Shown here piece after piece: positions 47,375-56,854 of a stretch of 64,000 bases of DNA. The position numbers and the translations under genes are program-made. Every line of letters begins with the position of its first letter. Position 1 is the first letter of the stretch. The stretch is from Pseudomonas sp. 31-12 (GTDB lineage Bacteria; Pseudomonadota; Gammaproteobacteria; Pseudomonadales; Pseudomonadaceae), in the NCBI RefSeq assembly GCF_003151075.1, contig NZ_CP029482.1:3782001-3846000 (forward strand), written 5' to 3'. The notes below the pieces were generated by a model, which saw only the letters and a list, made by a program, of their open reading frames with translations, did no database searches and was not told the origin of the DNA.

Positions 47375-48037
47375 CTATCGGCGGATCGCCAGACGCTGCT
47401 CGAGGTAACGCAGCATCATGGCAATGAGGTAACAGGCCGCAACATAGAGCGCTGTGGTCACCATCCAGGTTTCAATCACCCGGTAGCTCTCGACATTGAT
47501 CTTGCGTGCGTAATAGGTCAGCTCCGGCACCGCAATCGCAGCGGCCAGCGAGGTGTCCTTGAACAGCGAGATGAAGTTGTTCGACAAGGCCGGCAACACA
47601 TTGCGCAACATCACCGGCACGGTGACGTAGGCCTTGACCTGCCACTCACCGAGACCGATGGCCAGTCCGGCTTCACGTTGTCCTTTCGGGATGCTCAACA
47701 AGCCGCCACGGAACACTTCAGTCAGGTACGCCCCGGCATACAGCGACAGGGTGATGATGAACGACGGGATCTTGTCCAGACGGATCCCAAGGCTCGGCAA
47801 GGCAAAGTAGATCAACAGAATCAACACCAGAATCGGCGTATTACGGATCACCGTCACATACACCGACGCCAGTACCCGTAATGCACGGTGCTTTGACAGC
47901 AAAGCAAACGCCATCATCAGGCCGATCACGCAACCGATGGCGATCGACACCAGCGCCAGTTCGAGGCCCAGACCGAGCCCCGCCAGCAAGGTGTCGAAAT
48001 CGCGCCACACGGCGGCAAAGTTCAACTGATAGTTCAT
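47375..48037 (-). CDS. Amino acid ABC transporter permease
   Basis: About 220 residues from the ATG at 48037 (MNYQLNFAAVWRDFDTLLAG); a longer frame to 48073 lacks a better site. HisMQ-type permease with EAA loop GQREAGLAIGLGEWQVKAYV. It forms the channel with the other permease. Confidence 0.88.
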   Translation of the reverse strand: MNYQLNFAAVWRDFDTLLAGLGLGLELALVSIAIGCVIGLMMAFALLSKHRALRVLASVYVTVIRNTPILVLILLIYFALPSLGIRLDKIPSFIITLSLYAGAYLTEVFRGGLLSIPKGQREAGLAIGLGEWQVKAYVTVPVMLRNVLPALSNNFISLFKDTSLAAAIAVPELTYYARKINVESYRVIETWMVTTALYVAACYLIAMMLRYLEQRLAIRR

Positions 48038-48091
48038 GGTCAGCAGTACCTTTTGAACGGGGCGATGCATCACCGCCCCGCTCTCACGGGA

Positions 48092-48940
48092 TCATTTGAA
48101 TTCGACAGGGAAACCGATGGCTGGCGACGGCAGATCGACACCGAACCACTGCTTGAAGGACGCCGCGTAAGTCGGGAACTCAACGCCGGTCATGGCTTCA
48201 TGCAAGGTGGTGTTGACGAAGTTCAGCCAATCCTGATCGCCGCGTTTGACCGCGCAGGCGTAGGTCTGAGGGCTCCAGGCGTAAGTCGGGCTGCGATAGC
48301 GGCCAGGGTTCTGCACCATCAGGTATTTCACCGACGACTGATCGGTGGCAGCGGCGTCGGCACGGCCGGAGTTCACGGCCTGATACATCAGGTCCACGCT
48401 GTCGTACTGATCGACCTTGGCTTTAGGCAGTGCCTGGTGCACCAGCTCTTCGGCGTACACGTTCTGCAGCACGGCCACGGTGACGCTGTCGTTCGCCGCT
48501 TTGAGATCTTCGATTTCCTTGTACTTGCTGTTGGCCGGCAACAGCAGGCCGACGCCTTCGCGGTAGTACGGCAAGGTGAACGCCACCTGCTGGGCGCGGC
48601 TGGCAGTCACGGTGATGAACTGGCAACTGATGTCGACCTTGTCGGTCAGCAGGTTGGGAATCCGCGCATCGGAGGACTGCACCACGAATTCAACTTTGGT
48701 CGGATCGTTGAACAACCCCTTGGCAATCATTTTCCCGATATCGATATCGAACCCCTGCAACTTGCCATCCGCTCCCTGGAAGTGCCACGGCGCATTGGTA
48801 CTGCCCGTACCCACAATCAGTTTCCCACGGGACAGCACGCTATCGAGCTTGCTGTCCGCCGCCTGGGCCACGCCCATGGCAGCAGCCGAAGCGGCGACAA
48901 GAAAAATACACGCTTTGAACAAAGAAGGTCGGCGATGCAT
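48092..48940 (-). CDS. Amino acid ABC transporter substrate-binding protein
   Basis: About 282 residues. The ATG at 48940 with GGAG upstream opens a signal peptide (RPSLFKACIFLVAASAAAMG then VAQA). Family 3 binding protein: VLSRGKLIVGTGSTNAPWHF, GFDIDIGKMIAKGLF, VDISCQFITVTASRAQQVAF. First gene of the transporter cluster, so the operon promoter should lie in 48950-49100. Substrate by context: an amino acid handled by the deaminase downstream. Confidence 0.9.
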   Translation of the reverse strand: MHRRPSLFKACIFLVAASAAAMGVAQAADSKLDSVLSRGKLIVGTGSTNAPWHFQGADGKLQGFDIDIGKMIAKGLFNDPTKVEFVVQSSDARIPNLLTDKVDISCQFITVTASRAQQVAFTLPYYREGVGLLLPANSKYKEIEDLKAANDSVTVAVLQNVYAEELVHQALPKAKVDQYDSVDLMYQAVNSGRADAAATDQSSVKYLMVQNPGRYRSPTYAWSPQTYACAVKRGDQDWLNFVNTTLHEAMTGVEFPTYAASFKQWFGVDLPSPAIGFPVEFK

Positions 48941-48949
48941 GGCAAGCAC

Positions 48950-49372
48950 TCCAGGGTGATGTTTATTCCGCTATACCGGACGTTGGTATGTAACAACGGA
49001 ATAGACAGCAGAAAGTGTGCCACAGGATCGGCGCGGAATCCTAGGGGTGAGGTAAAGCTAATGAATTCAACCGGATAGTTAATATTCAAGTTGAACGGCT
49101 GCATTGCGCGGTTCGTGGGAAAACGCTACCCCAAGCAACAAGTTGGGTAACAAGGCCACATTTGGGTGCGTTGTCACCCACTCAGAAGCGAGCGCGAACG
49201 AGGAAGAAATACCGATTTTCACGGTGCCGTTCGTCTGGAAGTGTGCTTTACCTGTCAGATCTGACAGTTGTGGTGACGCTGATATCAGCGCTCAATCTCT
49301 TCACCGTCGCCGGGGCGTATGCCAAGTGATGGAACACCGAATTGATGTATTGCCACTGACAGGAGTTTTTAA
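48950..49372. other. Intergenic region
   Basis: About 420 bases between divergent genes. Probably the promoter of the ABC cluster on the left. Contains ATCTGACAG-CTGTCAGAT-like pairing (CTGTCAGATCTGACAG at about 49252-49267), a perfect 16-base palindrome that could be an operator or short hairpin. No gene supported. Confidence 0.4.
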
Positions 49373-49798
49373 ATGTCCCAACAATCCGAAAAAGATAATT
49401 CCAATTTACTGCTCAACGGTAATTTCCTAAACGGCGGTACGCACTGGAATCCTAACTCGCAAGCCAAAGTCAGGTTTGAAGAGGGTCACTGTGCCTTGCA
49501 GGTCGATGCCCTGATTACTCAACGCGTCGAAATCAACGCGGAAGGTGACTTCGAGTTTTCCGTGCGAATGAAAACGGACAGCGGTTCCGCGTGTCGAGCA
49601 ACATTGGAGTTGCTGCCTTCAAATCAAACCGTTCATTTCAACATTGGCGGCGGCATTCCATGGACGAAGCAAGAACAGATTGTCAACGCGCCTGCTGGCA
49701 CCACCGAGATGATTGTAACGTTGAGCGCAAACGATGGTACCCGAGGCGAGTTTGGGTCCTGTTTTGATTTTGCCTTGCTCATTCCTTTATCAAATTGA
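49373..49798 (+). CDS. Hypothetical protein, galactose-binding/CBM-like fold
   Basis: 141 residues with AGGAG before the ATG. The opening NLLLNGNFLNGGTHWNPNSQ and the beta-rich remainder (FEFSVRMKTDSGSACRATLE, GTTEMIVTLSANDGT) resemble carbohydrate-binding jelly-roll modules. No signal peptide. Coding is lower in G+C than its neighbours, hinting at transfer. The ligand is unknown. A terminal disulphide pair is possible (Cys in SACRATL and SCFDFAL). Confidence 0.5.
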   Translation: MSQQSEKDNSNLLLNGNFLNGGTHWNPNSQAKVRFEEGHCALQVDALITQRVEINAEGDFEFSVRMKTDSGSACRATLELLPSNQTVHFNIGGGIPWTKQEQIVNAPAGTTEMIVTLSANDGTRGEFGSCFDFALLIPLSN

Positions 49799-49895
49799 GC
49801 AGCTCTACCTAGGCTGGCCATCAATTGGTAATCAGCCTAGGTTCACTCCCCCGCTAAAAATAGTCCCTGTGCGTTTGTTGAATAAAGAGATTCCA

Positions 49896-50327
49896 ATGCG
49901 CTCGATAGCTGCCCACAACGCGCTGCCTCCGGTCTATCGCAAATCCCTGAAAACCTGGCGTCCAGTGATTTTGTACTTTGGCAGTCAGCACTGTCCGGCC
50001 TGCGATTGGGCCGGGCCGATCTTCCGCCAGATCGCCGAGTCTTATCGGCATCACGCGGACATCTACATGCTGGATACGGGTGAATCACCTCGGCACCCGT
50101 GCGTCACCGGGACACCGACCGTGCTGTTTTACAAGGACGGGAAGCTGCTGAAAAAGCTCAAGGGCATCGGCACTGAACAAACCCTGCAGGAAGACTTCGC
50201 CAGGCACATCGGAAACGTGAGACCGGCAACGGTGGCCCGTAAACCGGCTCACGATCTGGCGTGGTTACGCCAGACCCTTCGCAGACTGTGCACTGTTCCT
50301 CGGGCGCGAACGTTGATGGGGGTTTGA
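49896..50327 (+). CDS. Thioredoxin-family protein
   Basis: 143 residues from the ATG at 49896 (AAAGAGA upstream). Thioredoxin fold with active site CPAC (WRPVILYFGSQHCPACDWAG) and the cis-proline loop GTPTVLFYKDGKLLKKLKG. CPAC rather than CGPC suggests a distinct redox potential. No signal peptide. Convergent with the TerC gene. Confidence 0.82.
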   Translation: MRSIAAHNALPPVYRKSLKTWRPVILYFGSQHCPACDWAGPIFRQIAESYRHHADIYMLDTGESPRHPCVTGTPTVLFYKDGKLLKKLKGIGTEQTLQEDFARHIGNVRPATVARKPAHDLAWLRQTLRRLCTVPRARTLMGV

Positions 50328-50330
50328 GAG

Positions 50331-50356
50331 GATCGTTCCCACACGTGGGAACGATC
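50331..50356. terminator. Bidirectional hairpin between convergent genes
   Basis: GATCGTTCCCAC pairs perfectly with GTGGGAACGATC over a 2-base loop, touching the TerC gene stop. There is no long T tract; it also resembles a common Pseudomonas intergenic repeat. Confidence 0.5.
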
Positions 50357-51912
50357 TAAACAGCGCGCACCAGCAACACCCGCGTCACCCGCCGCTCCTC
50401 AACCGCCGCCACCGTGAGCCGCCAGCCTTCCCACTCGTGGCTGTCACCGATCATCGGCAGGCGATCCAGCAGGCTGACCACCAGCCCGGCCAGGGTTTGA
50501 TAGTCATCGGTAGGCTCTGCCGCAAAACCGGTCCGCTGTTGCACCCGCGCCAGGTTCAACGCGCCGCTGACCATGAACCCACCCTGCTCCTCGACCACAT
50601 CCGGGCCCTCGATTTCGCTAGCGTCCGGCAACTCGCCGGCAATCGATTCGAGAATGTCAGTCATGGTCAAGACACCGACAAAGTCACCGAACTCATTGAC
50701 CACGAACGCAATGTGAGTCGAGGCTTTGCGCATCTGTTCCAAGGCATTGAGGATCGAGTAGCTGTCCAGCAAATTGATGGTCTTGCGAGCCAGATACTCA
50801 AGACCTGGCTGGTTACCAGCCAGGTATTCCTTGAGCAACTCCTTCTTGTGCACGAAGCCCAGCGGCTCATCCACCGCGCCATCGCGAATCAGCGGCAGGC
50901 GTGAATAGGACGAGTTCATCAGGCGCGTGCGAATGGCTTCGGCATCATCGGACAGGTCGATGTGATCGACATCAGCGCGCACGGTCATCAAGGTGCGGAT
51001 CGGTCGCTCGGCGAGTTGCAGCACACCACTGATCATCACCCGTTCGCGCCGGTCGAACAGACCTGTGCTCGGTGCTTCACCGTTGTCCAGCATGTCGGCA
51101 ATCTCCTCGCCAACCTCTTCCACCGCGAGCGTGCGGCCACCCAGCAAACGCATCACGGCGTGGGCCGTGCGCTCACGTATCGGTCGCAGGCCCTGCACCG
51201 ATTTTTTACGGCGAGCCCGGGCAATCTGGTTGAAGATCTCGATCAGGATGGAGAAACCGATGGCCGCGTACAGGTAGCCCTTCGGAATGTGGAACCCCAA
51301 GCCTTCAGCAGTCAGCGCGAAGCCGATCATCATCAGAAAGCCCAGACAGAGCATGATCACTGTCGGGTGTTCATTGACGAAACGGGTCAGCGGCTTGCTG
51401 GCGACGATCATCAGGCCGATGGAAATAATCACCGCGATCATCATCACGGCCAGTTCATCGACCATGCCCACAGCGGTAATGACCGCATCGAGGGAGAACA
51501 CCGCATCGAGCACCACGATCTGCGCCACGATCGGCCAGAACATCGCATAAACCGCATTGGAAGCGCGCTGGCCGACATGGCCTTCGAGTCGCTCGTGTAA
51601 TTCCATGGTGGCCTTGAACAACAAGAACACACCACCGAACAGCATGATCAGGTCACGGCCGGAGAAGCTCTTGTCAAACACCTCAAACAACGGCTGAGTC
51701 AGGGTCACCAGCCACGAAATACTCGCCAGCAGGCCCAGGCGCATCAGCAACGCCAGGGACAAACCGATGAGTCGCGCACGGTCACGTTGCTCGGGTGGCA
51801 GCTTGTCGGCCAGGATGGCGATAAACACCAGGTTGTCGATGCCCAGCACCAGCTCCAGCACAATCAAGGTCAATAGCCCCAGCCATGCGGTGGGGTCAGC
51901 TATCCATTCCAT
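50356..51912 (-). CDS. TerC-family membrane protein with CBS and CorC domains (YegH/YoaE-like)
   Basis: 518 residues. The N-terminal TerC domain has seven spans with acidic residues in helices ([40 protein letters not shown]), then two CBS domains (about 310-430) and a C-terminal transporter-associated CorC/HlyC-like domain ([20 protein letters not shown]). Probably a metal-ion exporter or metalation factor in the inner membrane. Single gene. Confidence 0.88.
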   Translation of the reverse strand: MEWIADPTAWLGLLTLIVLELVLGIDNLVFIAILADKLPPEQRDRARLIGLSLALLMRLGLLASISWLVTLTQPLFEVFDKSFSGRDLIMLFGGVFLLFKATMELHERLEGHVGQRASNAVYAMFWPIVAQIVVLDAVFSLDAVITAVGMVDELAVMMIAVIISIGLMIVASKPLTRFVNEHPTVIMLCLGFLMMIGFALTAEGLGFHIPKGYLYAAIGFSILIEIFNQIARARRKKSVQGLRPIRERTAHAVMRLLGGRTLAVEEVGEEIADMLDNGEAPSTGLFDRRERVMISGVLQLAERPIRTLMTVRADVDHIDLSDDAEAIRTRLMNSSYSRLPLIRDGAVDEPLGFVHKKELLKEYLAGNQPGLEYLARKTINLLDSYSILNALEQMRKASTHIAFVVNEFGDFVGVLTMTDILESIAGELPDASEIEGPDVVEEQGGFMVSGALNLARVQQRTGFAAEPTDDYQTLAGLVVSLLDRLPMIGDSHEWEGWRLTVAAVEERRVTRVLLVRAV

Positions 51913-52179
51913 AAAAACGTCTCGATCTCTTCAGTAAATTCAGAAAGCCGGGCACGGCAAGGCGCGGCGCAGAGGCCGTGGCGGTGAAGTGACAAGGGGA
52001 TTCGGAAGTCGGAAAACCGGATGTTTCGCGTGCATCAAGACCGCGTGGAAGCGCGAGGAGAAAGGATAACCGGGAGGCTCCAAAAGGGTGTTCATGCAAG
52101 TCCTGAAAGGAATATGGCCTTGGATCGTACAGGCGAAAGCGACATTTCCTACAGTTGGAAATCATTACAAAAATTGTAA

Positions 52180-53046
52180 TCAGCGCTTTTTGACTTGCTC
52201 GATGTACCTGACCACCGCTGCCGACTTCTCGAACCGCCGATGAATCAACGACAACCACGATGTCGCCTCGCAGCCCTTGATCGCCCGGTACAACACACCC
52301 GGCAATCCGACATGCCCGACCACCGACTCCGGCACCACCGCCACGCCCTGCCCCAACGACACCAGCGCAATCACCGCCACCAGCCCGCCCGGCTGCGCAC
52401 CCAGTTTCGGTGCAAACCCGCCCTCGGCGGCGACTTGCAACGTCCCGCTGATTTGCTCCGGCAGGATGAACGTCTCGCTTTGTAGATGCTCGGGACTGAT
52501 GTCCGGCAGATGACACAGCCAGGACTCGGTGGACAGCGCCAGCACGAAGCCTTCCGAATTCAGACGAATGGCCTCCAGGCCGTCAGGCAGAGTCATGGGC
52601 GAGCGGACGTAACCAATGTCGAATCGTCCCTCGACCACCATGGTCGGCAATGACGCCATGGGGCTTTCCCGCACGTTCAGGCTGACGTCCGGGCACTCGC
52701 GACTGAAGGCCTGCACCTGCCTTTGCAGCACCCCCGAGTACACCGCCGACGCCACGTAACCCAGTTCGATATGACCGATATCGCCGCGTCCGGCGCGCTG
52801 GGCATTTTGCTGGGCGTACTCGAATTGCCGCACCGTCGCCTCGGCTTCGATCATTAGTGCGGCACCGGCCTCGGTCAGGCTGACTTCACGGGTCTGGCGC
52901 ACGAACAGTCGCGTGCCGAGTTCGTTCTCCATGTCCTGAATCTGTCGAGTCAGCGTCGGAGGCGCGATACCGAGTTGTTCGGCGGCGCGGGTAAAGTTGC
53001 CTTGCCGGGCAACGGCCAGAAAGTAGCGGAAATGCCGTATGTCCAT
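52180..53046 (-). CDS. LysR-family transcriptional regulator
   Basis: 288 residues. N-terminal winged helix (MDIRHFRYFLAVARQGNFTRAAEQLGIAPPTLTRQIQDME) and a periplasmic-binding-like effector domain. It is divergent from the MFS gene with 160 bases between, so it probably controls that gene and itself from the shared region. Confidence 0.92.
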   Translation of the reverse strand: MDIRHFRYFLAVARQGNFTRAAEQLGIAPPTLTRQIQDMENELGTRLFVRQTREVSLTEAGAALMIEAEATVRQFEYAQQNAQRAGRGDIGHIELGYVASAVYSGVLQRQVQAFSRECPDVSLNVRESPMASLPTMVVEGRFDIGYVRSPMTLPDGLEAIRLNSEGFVLALSTESWLCHLPDISPEHLQSETFILPEQISGTLQVAAEGGFAPKLGAQPGGLVAVIALVSLGQGVAVVPESVVGHVGLPGVLYRAIKGCEATSWLSLIHRRFEKSAAVVRYIEQVKKR

Positions 53047-53148
53047 GGGTGCATTAGCTCAAAGGTAATGAAATCCCGATAACAGGCTAATAAAGCCTGT
53101 AATCGATCGCGATAAGCTCAGTGCCAATCACAGTAGAGAGCCAACCTC

Positions 53149-53214
53149 ATGTACGTCAAACCTCTTTTCGCCGTCGCGGTCATCGATCTTGCCCAAAAGG
53201 CAATCACACCATGA
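53149..53214 (+). CDS. 21-residue leader ORF upstream of the MFS gene
   Basis: Reads MYVKPLFAVAVIDLAQKAIT and a final Pro. AGAGAG lies before the ATG and the stop overlaps the MFS ATG (ATGA), so it may carry ribosomes onto the transporter message. Confidence 0.3.
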   Translation: MYVKPLFAVAVIDLAQKAITP

Positions 53215-54749
53215 GCCGGGTCAGTCCACGCCTGACACTGCTGACAGCCTCCGGCGTCTGCTCGCTGATCGTGCTCGACACCAACATCGTGGCCGTGACC
53301 CTGCCGACCATCGCGCGGGACCTGGGCGCGAACTTTGCCGACATTGAATGGGTAGTCAGCGCCTACATGCTGGCGTTCGCAGCGTTGTTGTTGCCGGCAG
53401 GCAGCATCGCCGACCGCTTTGGCCGGCAGAAAACGCTGCTGTGGGGCCTGGGCATTTTCATCCTCGCCTCCATCGGTTGCGGAGCGGCGCCCACGGCGTT
53501 GTTCCTCGACATCGCGCGGGCGGTCAAGGGTGTCGGCGCGGCCTTATTGTTGACGTCGGCGCTGGCCTCCATCGGCCACACCTTTCACGACGAAGTCGAA
53601 CGGGCCAAGGCCTGGGCGTTCTGGGGCGCGTGCATGGGCGTGGCGATGACCGCCGCGCCGACGGTCGGCGGGGTGATCACCGAATATGTCGGTTGGCGCT
53701 GGATCTTCTACCTTAACCTGCCGGTGGGCGCGTTCCTGATGTTCATGGTCTGGCGCGCCGTGCCGGAATCCCGGGACACCCAGTCGGCGCGCCTCGATCC
53801 TTGGGGCAGCCTGGCGTTCAGTGCAAGTTTGCTGTGCCTGATCTGGGGCTTGATCGAGGCCAACCGCATCGGCTGGAACAACCCGCTCACCTACGCCCGG
53901 CTCATCGGTGGCGCCCTGCTGTTGGGATTGTTCGTGCTGATTGAGCGGATGCAGCAGCGGCCGATGGTCGACCTGCAATTGTTCAGGCATCCGCGTTTCA
54001 TCGGCGCCCTGCTCGGCATGTTTGCCTATGCAGGTTGCGCCCAAGTGATGATGACGTTGTTGCCGTTTTACCTGCAAAACGGCCTGGGCTTCTCGGCTAT
54101 CGCGTCGGGGTTGGGGATGCTGCCGTTTGCCGTGACCATGTTGATTTGCCCGCGCATCGGCGCTCGCCTTGCCCATCGTTTTGCACCTGCGACGCTGATG
54201 GCGGCGGGTTTGACCCTTGTCGGGAGCGGCAACCTGCTGAGCGCCTGGGCCGTCAGCAGCGGCGGCTACCTGCCCTTCGCCCTGGCCATTGCCGTGACGG
54301 GCGCCGGGGCCGGCTTGCTCAATGGCGATACGCAAAAGAACATCATGGCCTGCGTCCCTCGCGAGCGCACCGGCATGGCGTCCGGCATGAGCACCACCAT
54401 GCGGTTCAGCGCGATCGTGCTGGCCATCGGCGTCTTCGGTGCGTTGCTGTCCAGCCATACCGAATTGCTGTTGCGCACCAGCCTGTCGGCGCAAGACGCG
54501 CAATGGCTCGGACAGTCCAAGGGCATTGCGTCACGGGTGGTCGCCGGTGACATGACGGCAGCGATGAACCTGCTTCCGGAAACCGCGCGTGCGTTGGTCG
54601 AGCCGTTGGCACGTCAAGCGTTCGTCGGTGGCTTCAGCCTGCTGCTTTTGGTCGCCGGTTTGCTGGCCTTGCTGGGGGCGTTGGTGGTTGGCACCTTGAT
54701 GCGCAATCCGATCCCGGCACAGAAAAGTTTTTCCCTGGGCCTGGAATAA
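53211..54749 (+). CDS. MFS transporter, DHA2 (EmrB/QacA) drug-efflux type
   Basis: 512 residues, 14 predicted spans. Motif A-like LLLPAGSIADRFGRQKTLLWG after helix 2, motif D1 LDTNIVAVTLPTIARDLGA in helix 1, and helix 5 VMTAAPTVGG-type motif C (ACMGVAMTAAPTVGGVITE). Proton-driven drug export is the family role; substrate unknown. The ATG at 53211 is chosen because it begins the first helix. A LysR gene is divergent. Confidence 0.9.
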   Translation: MSRVSPRLTLLTASGVCSLIVLDTNIVAVTLPTIARDLGANFADIEWVVSAYMLAFAALLLPAGSIADRFGRQKTLLWGLGIFILASIGCGAAPTALFLDIARAVKGVGAALLLTSALASIGHTFHDEVERAKAWAFWGACMGVAMTAAPTVGGVITEYVGWRWIFYLNLPVGAFLMFMVWRAVPESRDTQSARLDPWGSLAFSASLLCLIWGLIEANRIGWNNPLTYARLIGGALLLGLFVLIERMQQRPMVDLQLFRHPRFIGALLGMFAYAGCAQVMMTLLPFYLQNGLGFSAIASGLGMLPFAVTMLICPRIGARLAHRFAPATLMAAGLTLVGSGNLLSAWAVSSGGYLPFALAIAVTGAGAGLLNGDTQKNIMACVPRERTGMASGMSTTMRFSAIVLAIGVFGALLSSHTELLLRTSLSAQDAQWLGQSKGIASRVVAGDMTAAMNLLPETARALVEPLARQAFVGGFSLLLLVAGLLALLGALVVGTLMRNPIPAQKSFSLGLE

Positions 54750-54811
54750 ACCCCGACGGGGCTCGTCGTACTGCCACTGAAATCGTTCAGTAGCCACTAC
54801 GAGAGCCCATC

Positions 54812-55069
54812 ATGAAACGCATTCTGTCCGCCCTGTTTCTCATCAGTCTGAGCGGTGTTGCAGCGGCCGCTTCCGTCGATAATTCCAGCACGCCGAAAGT
54901 CGAGGACTATAAGTATTCGACCCCGCTTCATATCGCCAAAGTGCTCAACATGACCAGCAGCGATGGGTGCGGTCCCCTGCCTCGGGAGATGACCTACATT
55001 GATACTGCGGGCACCACTCACGTCCTGCGTTACCAGGCCTTTGGCGAAAACTGCCTTGGTCAGAACTAA
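54812..55069 (+). CDS. DUF2790 family small secreted protein
   Basis: 85 residues with a signal peptide (MKRILSALFLISLSGVAAAA). The mature part has VEDYKYSTPLHIAKVLNM, CGPLPREMTYIDTAGTTHVL and a final Cys, the layout of DUF2790 proteins found in numbers in Pseudomonas. Function unknown; the two cysteines could form a disulphide. It overlaps the convergent MerR gene by four bases. Confidence 0.85.
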   Translation: MKRILSALFLISLSGVAAAASVDNSSTPKVEDYKYSTPLHIAKVLNMTSSDGCGPLPREMTYIDTAGTTHVLRYQAFGENCLGQN

Positions 55070-55470
55070 TGCTTCATCGACGCCAGCACCCGCTCGGCAT
55101 TCTCACCGCAGGCCATCCCTTCGGGCCGTGCCTGGATGTTCTCGATCAACCCCAGTAACTGCGCCTTGCTCTGAGCCAGGTGCAGTTGCATCGCTTCGAT
55201 CTGTTCGACTTTGCGCCCCAGGCTCGCCACCAGTTCATCGTGTTTGAACTCGCCTGTCACCGTGTCCGGCAATAACAACTTCAGCTCTTCAAGGCTGAAC
55301 CCGGCCTGCTGCGCGCACTGGATGATCTTCAGGGTTTGCAGGACTTGCGGCGGGTAACGTCGATAGCCGTTGGCCAGGCGTTCGACTTGCCGGATCAGGC
55401 CTTGAGCCTCGTAAAACCGAATGCGCGACGCGTTCAACCCGCTCAACTGCGCCAATTCACCAATCTTCAT
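55066..55470 (-). CDS. MerR-family transcriptional regulator
   Basis: 134 residues. MKIGELAQLSGLNASRIRFYEAQGLI is the MerR helix-turn-helix, followed by GYRRYPPQVLQTLKIIQCAQ and a dimerisation helix. There is no Hg/Cu ligand cysteine pattern, only one Cys near the C-terminus (GMACGENAE). It is divergent from an Old Yellow Enzyme gene with a perfect palindrome between, so it likely senses a reactive or electrophilic compound handled by that enzyme. Confidence 0.9.
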   Translation of the reverse strand: MKIGELAQLSGLNASRIRFYEAQGLIRQVERLANGYRRYPPQVLQTLKIIQCAQQAGFSLEELKLLLPDTVTGEFKHDELVASLGRKVEQIEAMQLHLAQSKAQLLGLIENIQARPEGMACGENAERVLASMKH

Positions 55471-55489
55471 CTCGGCCTCATTTGCCTGC

Positions 55490-55520
55490 TTGACATTAAA
55501 GTTAACTTTAAGCTTAGCCT
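55490..55520 (+). promoter_or_regulatory. MerR-type promoter with palindromic operator
   Basis: TTGACA (55490), 19-base spacer, TAGCCT (55515). The perfect palindrome TTAAAGTTAACTTTAA (55496-55511) fills the spacer. A 19-base spacer holding the operator is the signature of MerR-activated promoters. It drives the oxidoreductase gene. Confidence 0.75.
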
Positions 55521-55547
55521 CTACGCATCACTGATGAGGAGTCAAGC

Positions 55548-56771
55548 ATGTCGCCTTTCCAAACGCTGAATTTGCCCAACGGCCAGACCCTCGGCAATCG
55601 CATCGCCAAAGCCGCAATGGAAGAGAACCTTGCGGATACCGGGCAAGCCCCTTCCAGTGCGCTGTTTCAGTTGTATCAAGCCTGGGCCAAGGGCGAAACC
55701 GGCCTGCTGTTGACCGGCAACGTGATGATCGATCGCCGCGCCATGACCGGCCCCGCAGGCGTGGTGCTGGAAGACGAACGGCATCTTGAGCAGTTCCGGC
55801 AGTGGGCGACCATCGGCCGATCCGGCGGTGCGCACTTTTGGGTGCAGCTCAATCATCCTGGCCGGCAGACCATGGCCAACCTCGGCCAGCAAGCCTGGGC
55901 ACCGTCGGCCGTGGCGCTGGACCTGGGTTCGTTCTCCAAGATGTTTGCCGAACCCAAACCGATGTCGGAAAGCGATATCGCCGAGGTCATCCAGCGCTTC
56001 GCCACCAGTGCAGCACTGGCGGAAAAAGCCGGCTTCACCGGCGTGCAGATTCATGCCGCACACGGCTACCTGCTCAGCCAGTTTCTCTCGCCGTTGACCA
56101 ATCGCCGCACTGACCGTTGGGGCGGTTCCCTGGAGAATCGCGCCCGTCTGCTGCTGGACGTGGTCAGCGCCGTTCGCCAGGCCGTGTCGCCAGAGTTTTG
56201 TGTGGCGGTAAAACTCAACTCGGCGGACTTCCAGCGCGGCGGTTTCGACGCCGACGACGCCCGGCAAGTGATCCTGTGGCTCAACGATCAGAACATCGAT
56301 TTGCTGGAACTTTCCGGGGGCAGCTACGAAGCGCCGGCCATGCAAGGCGAAGCCCGCGACGGCAGGACCTTGGCGCGGGAGGCGTACTTTCTGGAAATGG
56401 CCGGCGAACTGGCCAGCGTCGCGAGTATGCCGGTGATGGTGACCGGTGGGATTCGACGCCTGGCCATCGTCGAACAGGTGCTCGATAGCGGCATCGCCAT
56501 GGCCGGTATCGGCACGGCGCTGGCCATCGAACCGCAGCTGGTCAGGCGCTGGCGCGAAGGCCAGGACAGCCATCCGCAATTGCCGCCGATCCGCTGGAAG
56601 CGCAAACCGCTGGCGGCCCTGGCGAGCATGGCCGTGGTGAAATTCCAACTGCATCGCCTGAGCCGTGGGCGCAAGACCCGGCCACAGGTTTCGGCGATAT
56701 GGGCGTTGATCCTCGATCAGTTGTACATCGCCCGGCGCACGCGTCAGTACCGGCAGGCGATGGGCAAGTAA
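55548..56771 (+). CDS. NADH:flavin oxidoreductase, Old Yellow Enzyme family
   Basis: 407 residues. FMN barrel with [15 protein letters not shown] near the start, [47 protein letters not shown] (the substrate-binding His pair and Tyr region) and [10 protein letters not shown]. Reduces activated C=C bonds of electrophilic compounds with NAD(P)H. AGGAG lies ahead of the ATG. Controlled by the divergent MerR gene. Confidence 0.92.
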   Translation: MSPFQTLNLPNGQTLGNRIAKAAMEENLADTGQAPSSALFQLYQAWAKGETGLLLTGNVMIDRRAMTGPAGVVLEDERHLEQFRQWATIGRSGGAHFWVQLNHPGRQTMANLGQQAWAPSAVALDLGSFSKMFAEPKPMSESDIAEVIQRFATSAALAEKAGFTGVQIHAAHGYLLSQFLSPLTNRRTDRWGGSLENRARLLLDVVSAVRQAVSPEFCVAVKLNSADFQRGGFDADDARQVILWLNDQNIDLLELSGGSYEAPAMQGEARDGRTLAREAYFLEMAGELASVASMPVMVTGGIRRLAIVEQVLDSGIAMAGIGTALAIEPQLVRRWREGQDSHPQLPPIRWKRKPLAALASMAVVKFQLHRLSRGRKTRPQVSAIWALILDQLYIARRTRQYRQAMGK

Positions 56772-56854
56772 TCACACATCCGGGTGAGTCATGGGTGCCA
56801 CCGTGTTGTCCTCTTTTAATCGCGAGGACAATTCATTCATCAGTGGAGCACCCC

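Noticed and set aside
51896-52516. Minus-strand frame overlapping the LysR gene end
   Set aside because: Out-of-frame shadow of the LysR gene extended into non-coding sequence.
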